This document shows positions 6,201-7,213 of a DNA stretch of 7,213 nt, one piece after another. Below the pieces are notes generated by a model that was not told the DNA's origin, made no database searches, and saw nothing but the letters and a program-made list of their open reading frames with translations. Origin of the DNA: Candidatus Gorgonimonas leptogorgiae (GTDB lineage Bacteria > Pseudomonadota > Gammaproteobacteria > Pseudomonadales > Endozoicomonadaceae); the NCBI GenBank assembly GCA_929200515.1, contig CAKNAD010000151.1, positions 1 to 7,213 of the forward strand, in the 5' to 3' direction. The first letter of the stretch is position 1; each line of letters opens with the position of its first letter. A program made the translations under genes and the position numbers.

Positions 6201-7182
6201 ATCTTAAATTATCTAATTCATCTTTTATTGTGTCATTTATTTGATGGAGTTTTCGTTTTTGGTCTGCTGTAAGATCATGAAAAGACGTTTCATTTGTAAC
6301 TTGATCCATAGTAGATGCTGTAGGTTTTGTAGCATCTAAAGTTTGCTCTTGGTTATTTAAAACTTTTTCTTTTTCATTTTCACTTATATTAAAAAGGTCA
6401 GTTTGCTGTTGCTTTTTTTGTTTAGTAAATTCAGGGTTAGATATTACATTTTTAATCTGATTGCCGATGTCATTTGTAACTTGATCCGTAGTAGATGCTG
6501 TAGGTTTTGTAGCATCTAAAGTTTGCTCTTGGTTATTTAAAACTTTTTCTTTTTCTCTTATATTAAAAAGGTCAGTTTGCTGTTGCTTTTTTTGTTGAAT
6601 AAATTCAGAGTTAAATATTACATCTTGAATTTGATTGCCAATGCTATCCTGTATAATTTTTAAAGTCCCGCATCGGCTAAGAATATCCTTTATAATTTCT
6701 CTTAATGTTATGTACTTTAGGATATTACCTTGGCAATAACATGTGTATTTAGTATTTAATTTGTTAGAAATATTAGGAATTGAAACTTCTTCTGGCTGGT
6801 CCTCTAATTCTTCTATTATTTCTTCATTTATTTCATTAAGCGTCATTTGTTGAGCTGTTGTAAGATCTTTATAAGACGTTTCATTTGTAAATTGAACCGT
6901 AGTAGATGCTGTGTTACTGGAGGATTGCAAATTTTTAGCAGTACCATTATCAGTGGATGTTACTTCATCATTAAGAAAATTATTACCCGCTAATATATCA
7001 TTACTATTTCTTCTTGTTTCTTCAGTTGAGTTATCAATATTTTTTAATGTAGTATCACCATCAACTTTTTTTTCTATTTCGGCTCTGGAGGTATTATTGT
7101 TAGGTGGTAGGTTTTGTTCTGTTTCTTGCAGATCACCCACTACACCTGTTGCTAATTTTTCTCTTTGTGATCGTGCCGCCAT
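262..7182 (-). CDS. Giant modular repeat protein of unknown function (2306 aa)
   Basis: I do not recognise this protein as a named family. Seen directly: one uninterrupted frame ending in TAG. In order it holds an N-terminal S/N/T-rich stretch (1-91); module A copy 1 (92-207), overlapping a tandem 58/60-residue repeat (181-298); module A copy 2 (289-407); a long linker (408-683); module B copy 1 (684-966); a linker (967-1099); module B copy 2 (1100-1380); a short A-like unit (1397-1464); a linker (1465-1562); a diverged B-like unit (from 1563); further helical sequence (about 1700-2150); a charged coiled-coil (about 2150-2275); and a tail ending CIIVAVGA. There is no signal peptide, membrane segment or autotransporter barrel. 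I count only three Trp, all after residue 1660. The ATG at 7182 has no Shine-Dalgarno sequence, and the frame stays open upstream to the window edge, so the true start may lie outside. A secreted or scaffold-like host-interaction role is inference. The frame being coding is near certain; the function is unknown. Confidence 0.95.
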   Translation of the reverse strand: MAARSQREKLATGVVGDLQETEQNLPPNNNTSRAEIEKKVDGDTTLKNIDNSTEETRRNSNDILAGNNFLNDEVTSTDNGTAKNLQSSSNTASTTVQFTNETSYKDLTTAQQMTLNEINEEIIEELEDQPEEVSIPNISNKLNTKYTCYCQGNILKYITLREIIKDILSRCGTLKIIQDSIGNQIQDVIFNSEFIQQKKQQQTDLFNIREKEKVLNNQEQTLDATKPTASTTDQVTNDIGNQIKNVISNPEFTKQKKQQQTDLFNISENEKEKVLNNQEQTLDATKPTASTMDQVTNETSFHDLTADQKRKLHQINDTIKDELDNLRSILLQNNIDLKSDIKLRSERQDRSIHNETLQDAILLNILSRRTASQYKSIGYNDIDYCDKIYNSTFIKNKLQEQTDFINNPTVENVSSDDKLTAASVADSSEQLPSIENIEQSKQLSPNNTSNRKVDSETLTEDKETEDKETEDKDAAVSTGGYIPNDLQANSGTVEVEFTEKKRVLTASDEITKATPSVVRKSNVNTIASNTNTSNSNQSNRAKLNDNKVVISNSNDQPKIQADASNSSRQLQSPDTHGKSTITNANNQGQDSKNDIHKGSQAVDTDEAKETALNKQGDIPNTAEPKTPTTAKVTDEISNENLKKKLKQKLSTKNKTTADQMQKQEQAPLTKNYTRTTIPQDIEPCDLYKKNGFIKALDNLKTNSIANIDKYFQDYQTLNGQLVYIYPTKQHAKSILNECKEIIANVRLNEKTRKLFYEINKTLTYLASDYSEDVGKLLVSQSNNLDKLAGYYQNVNNGAIHGNMLGLLNKLAKNNRIDDATYVLKNSHLLKNIRDDLQTKNTEARKAIFYATRISDFISQGYLQPRDKQDILDIFIKDPNVSVKFKDVLESKLLDNSVDIKYRRNTNNGDAIIMQARYKPKLEEANPITLQQNSENIENQRYLEAISAQKKHQRDISSNNQEQELDKFANPSITRRNTTSEIPSSNKQLKVPASASNSSSQRQRSEKKEKSEATNTAKQAQIADKKTQKAKVADTDKKSTTDDTDKPIKVSSTNKLSDHPVVANRNADAIALSSSSPKATVKPDTSATIVNDTRIEDTTQCPLYQRNHFIQVLEGYQLNSISDTKRYFEILNTQLGDIHLIKQHADSVLKRCAYVINKVPFNKDTVGLFNEVNKTLGYLASNGYSEDVTKSLVNNDKNIDKLSKCYIDYNSGVIHGNMLDMVAKLAKPNSISDVINILKQSGVIQNIKDNLQTKKTDPRVAVFYATKVSNLISQDGFKREDKQQLVDAFIRDQNVSEKFKDVLESKLLDNNVQIKYRPSINNAETTIMRAKNKTKLREANPITLKNNYEGIKNREYQRAIDMQRQHQENILIKNQEHKLDKAKDLITKSGKGMQMDDYVQLQLNEPGHGIQTIKLRDCIKQLINPQGAKCRFLANSNSKDIKDDVLGSDLVKQFRRDRENSDAILATSSSNNQPTAQASASTSSSKKVKRTKQKEKSGASNTTRKAPSTEKNTQEASQAQDTDKTAATNDATEVASVDTKDAVDAVDAVDLSDNLKSEFDHTTSLYKDVINTPNDTFVAMPQMFYHFAQLKNDYDKVYALIKNKNLIDKSFATTDYRTACHCLDLLGEIAASDTTSAATKDDLFKLIPVIRENHLKGMHVPEYVIGSWWNVVDCFVKDKHQQVANMVDDLDKDSFLFKTTVNKHETSNNYFKVFTNLSYHGHDNLIFNKIKSVRRRLIDNELSILDKCPMEMGVYTYHISSLINSLTDEDHIKKTVDMFTGGGILSGSVDIPKVLRYSILKELDNSNNIKVRNIVHLDTPRDGKFASKTDEVAKELNDYKKVLVHNKKPKAVYNNEPNILNIKEQQFLNNMIDATSKTDNLEIPARYLEQLVKKPQLQQKILNNMHVSSNDELNDVVKLLAFSKETSNMPVMAISKLLNNMQQQETYQLATPTRSPIINAAITRQNDAFGMMRYYKQLSIKQQFVDEMEQIARSNWNTAIAKICNKHMNNPRISIDTSFPKQLRNLVSETCNEFFNIHGDLIEQAGDLQLDATRSNDNLINSINKDIKSKLLAEITPDIRTKMHTDKNAIYNKLQEQATHQYKTITDKLQNDITDKFKEKQQAINDNALKEITNRMFNKMQSRTEPSIRAQAMDGVGAMAAAKIAKHLEDKIEETMKPQRDKLHEEVNRKVKDQIKHQEECMKDHVKQATERASLMVNEVANTVLKDELEKIAKKKSEKESAREAERVAKEKESEALRAKEKTKKIENENNNSGSDSRIKVDEIKNIYNTKADHLPRSKCIIVAVGA
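358..735 (-). other. C-terminal charged coiled-coil (residues about 2150-2275)
   Basis: A short Ala/Gly-rich hydrophobic patch (DGVGAMAAAKIAKHLEDKI) is followed by long Glu/Lys/Arg-rich helix with heptad-like spacing (HEEVNRKVKDQIKHQEE, then VLKDELEKIAKKKSEKES, then EAERVAKEKESEALRAKEK). This is typical of a coiled-coil used in oligomerisation or as a stalk. The product then ends in an Asn/Ser-rich stretch and a basic/hydrophobic tail (DHLPRSKCIIVAVGA). The prediction is by eye; no coiled-coil program was run. Confidence 0.6.
2113..2496 (-). other. Diverged third B-like unit (residues about 1563-1690)
   Basis: The segment begins SLYKDVINT and shows the same order of landmarks as modules B1 and B2: LLGEIAAS (against LGYLAS), a spacer, then VIGSWWNVVDCFVKDKHQQV (against VIHGNMLDMVAKLAKPNSIS). 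It directly follows a linker of the same family that precedes B1 and B2, which supports the alignment. Identity is low, so this is a tentative homology. It contains two of the three Trp residues of the protein. Confidence 0.4.
2541..2567 (-). repeat. 9-bp microrepeat encoding AVD units
   Basis: Three adjacent 9-base units (CTGCATCTA, CCGCATCTA, CGGCATCTT on the plus strand) encode DAVDAVDAVD at about residues 1540-1549. They sit at the end of the linker just before the diverged B-like unit. The units differ at wobble-type positions, so they are older than the 15-bp repeat at 5766-5810. Confidence 0.65.
2602..2781 (-). repeat. Linker repeat L3 (residues 1468-1527)
   Basis: The segment reads SSNNQPTAQASASTSSSKKV, then KQKEKSGASNTTRKA, then AQDTDKTAAT. 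It has the same word order as L1 and L2. It lies between the short A-like unit and the diverged B-like unit and runs into the AVD microrepeat. Its recurrence marks domain boundaries in the giant protein. Confidence 0.65.
2791..2994 (-). other. Short A-like unit (residues about 1397-1464)
   Basis: YVQLQLNEPGHGIQTIKLRD leads into CIKQLI and ends LGSDLVKQFRRDRENSDAIL. It parallels module A copy 1 (YTCYCQ, then ITLREIIKDIL, then FNSEFIQQKKQQQTDLF), with matching helix positions and the same type of linker afterwards. It follows module B copy 2 directly. Homology is inferred from pattern and order and not from high identity. Confidence 0.4.
3043..3885 (-). other. Module B, copy 2 (residues 1100-1380)
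   Basis: This copy starts CPLYQRNHFIQVLEG and aligns with copy 1 to the end (EHKLDK), with close to half the residues identical by eye. The 13-residue KFKDVLESKLLDN is identical in both (883-895 and 1297-1309). At the DNA level 3154-3175 and 4396-4417 share 22 identical bases, exactly 1242 bases (414 codons) apart. Other landmarks kept are KTL.YLAS, YSEDV, IHGNML, LQTK, FYAT and EANPITL. Domain plus linker were evidently duplicated as one unit. Confidence 0.75.
4063..4236 (-). repeat. Linker repeat L2 (residues 983-1040)
   Basis: The segment reads SSNKQLKVPASASNSSSQRQ, then KKEKSEATNTAKQAQ, then VADTDKKSTT. It aligns with L1 and most closely with L3 (ASAS.SSS, EKS.A.NT, DTDK). It sits between modules B1 and B2. 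It is rich in Lys, Ser and Ala and has no predicted fold. Confidence 0.65.
4285..5133 (-). other. Module B, copy 1 (residues 684-966)
   Basis: A helical domain of about 283 residues starts CDLYKKNGFIKALDNL and contains KTLTYLASDYSEDV, IHGNMLGLLNKLAK, IFYATRISDFIS, KFKDVLESKLLDN and EANPITL, ending EQELDK. Pairs of amphipathic helices with Leu/Ile spacing suggest an all-alpha, possibly solenoid fold. It aligns along its full length with copy 2 at 3043-3885 with only small gaps. It matches no enzyme motif that I know. Confidence 0.75.
5353..5532 (-). repeat. Linker repeat L1 (residues 551-610)
   Basis: A Ser/Asn/Thr-rich segment of the form SNSNDQPKIQADASNSSRQLQ, then KST.TNANNQ, then AVDTDEAKETA. 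It shares this order with L2 (4063-4236) and L3 (2602-2781). It lies in the long linker before module B copy 1. Likely a flexible, disordered spacer that was copied together with the domains. Confidence 0.6.
5766..5810 (-). repeat. 15-bp microrepeat, three units
   Basis: Three consecutive 15-base units on the plus strand (CCTTATCCTCTGTTT twice, then the same ending in A) encode the acidic run TEDKETEDKETEDKD at about residues 458-473. The repeat lies in the first long linker. Its length is a multiple of three, so gain or loss of units would keep the frame. Confidence 0.85.
5809..5943 (-). repeat. Linker segment related to the protein's N-terminus (residues 414-458)
   Basis: SSDDKLTAASVADSSEQL resembles the start of the other linkers, and QLSPNNTSNRKVDSETL resembles residues 24-46 near the N-terminus (NLPPNNNTSRAEIEKKVDGD and following). 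The DNA also matches: the stretch around 5823-5856 resembles 7060-7112. The N-terminus of the frame therefore appears to begin partway into a linker-type sequence. Confidence 0.45.
5962..6318 (-). other. Module A, copy 2 (residues about 289-407)
   Basis: This copy is paralogous to the segment at 6562-6909. Shared landmarks in order are TNETS[YF], DLT, an Asn/Ile-rich helix (HQINDTIKDEL against NEINEEIIEEL), a central ILSR motif, and a terminal F[IV]xxKxxxQTDxxN. The middle differs: this copy contains the perfect inverted repeat at 6168-6209, which encodes LRSILLQNNIDLK. After it the protein enters the first long Ser/Asn-rich linker. Confidence 0.55.
6168..6209. repeat. Perfect 19-bp inverted repeat with 4-base loop, inside the coding region
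   Basis: The left arm 6168-6186 (ATTTAAGATCAATATTATT) is the exact reverse complement of 6191-6209, separated by TTGT. In the mRNA it would form a 19-bp, AU-rich hairpin closed by an ACAA loop. It lies wholly within the giant frame, encodes about residues 326-338, and keeps the frame open. It is much longer than expected by chance in 7 kb. It could be a small palindromic insertion element that settled in frame, or a structural mRNA element. It lacks a GC-rich stem with a following U-run, so a terminator is unlikely. Confidence 0.85.
6289..6642 (-). repeat. Tandem repeat of 58 and 60 codons (residues 181-298)
   Basis: Two head-to-tail units start IGNQIQDVIFNSEF and IGNQIKNVISNPEF and end in TDQVTND and MDQVTNE. 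Unit 1 is at 6469-6642 and unit 2 at 6289-6468. They differ by a six-base insertion in unit 2 (IREKEKV becomes ISENEKEKV). At the DNA level 6309-6375 and 6489-6555 are identical over 67 bases, and 6383-6422 matches 6557-6596 over 40 bases. This points to recent duplication or ongoing homogenisation. A partial third copy of the TNET end lies near 6860-6911. Confidence 0.9.
6562..6909 (-). other. Module A, copy 1 (residues about 92-207)
   Basis: This segment begins ASTTVQFTNETSYKDLT, continues through a predicted helix (NEINEEIIEELED) and a Cys-containing stretch (YTCYCQ), then ITLREIIKDILSR, and ends with SEFIQQKKQQQTDLF. Copy 2 (5962-6318) starts ASTMDQVTNETSFHDLT and ends TFIKNKLQEQTDF. A shorter relative lies at 2791-2994. 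Start, end and internal helices match between copies, so this is a repeated domain and not chance low complexity. Function is unknown. Confidence 0.6.
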
Positions 7183-7213
7183 ATAATTAAAATTTATTGG
7201 ATTATTAGGATCA

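Noticed and set aside
262..7182. Rickettsial Sca-type autotransporter or ankyrin/TPR effector
   Set aside because: There is no N-terminal signal peptide, no C-terminal beta-barrel pattern ending in an aromatic residue, and no ankyrin or TPR consensus in the repeats.
304..7186. Several plus-strand open frames of 61-94 codons opposite the giant gene
   Set aside because: They are antisense shadows of the AT-rich giant frame, with Phe/Leu/Ser-rich translations and no supporting start signals.

Overview
The window is AT-rich (about 30% GC by eye) and is almost filled by one very long minus-strand reading frame of 2306 codons. A short minus-strand intergenic region follows it, then the first codons of a second minus-strand gene that has a clear Shine-Dalgarno sequence. 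An uninterrupted giant frame, a bacterial ribosome binding site, and a product rich in Asn, Lys, Gln and Ser suggest an AT-rich, host-associated bacterium. A Rickettsiales-type intracellular bacterium is my best guess. That is inferred from composition and style only, because no marker gene is present.

Layout, right to left in the direction of transcription. At 7213-7183 the large frame is still open upstream of its first ATG. The giant gene spans 7182-262. It is a mosaic of three element types: (i) an N-terminal 'A' module, present about three times, with one part duplicated in tandem; (ii) a helical 'B' module of about 280 residues, present twice as clear copies and a third time in diverged form; (iii) Ser/Asn/Thr/Lys-rich linkers that are themselves related to each other. 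The last third (about residues 1560-2306) is helical and ends in a charged coiled-coil and a short basic/hydrophobic tail. From 261 to 26 there is a spacer with clearly higher GC (about 40%) that I could not identify. It may be a degenerate gene, a dispersed repeat or an RNA. At 25-1 a second gene begins and runs off the window.

Function is unknown. I see no signal peptide, transmembrane segment, autotransporter barrel, ankyrin motif or enzyme motif in the giant protein. Its build (modular helical repeats, flexible linkers, C-terminal coiled-coil) fits a large scaffold, adhesin-like or secreted host-interaction protein, but this is inference. The most notable observations are the nested repeat architecture, a perfect 19-bp inverted repeat inside the coding region, the unsettled start of the gene, and the GC-shifted spacer.
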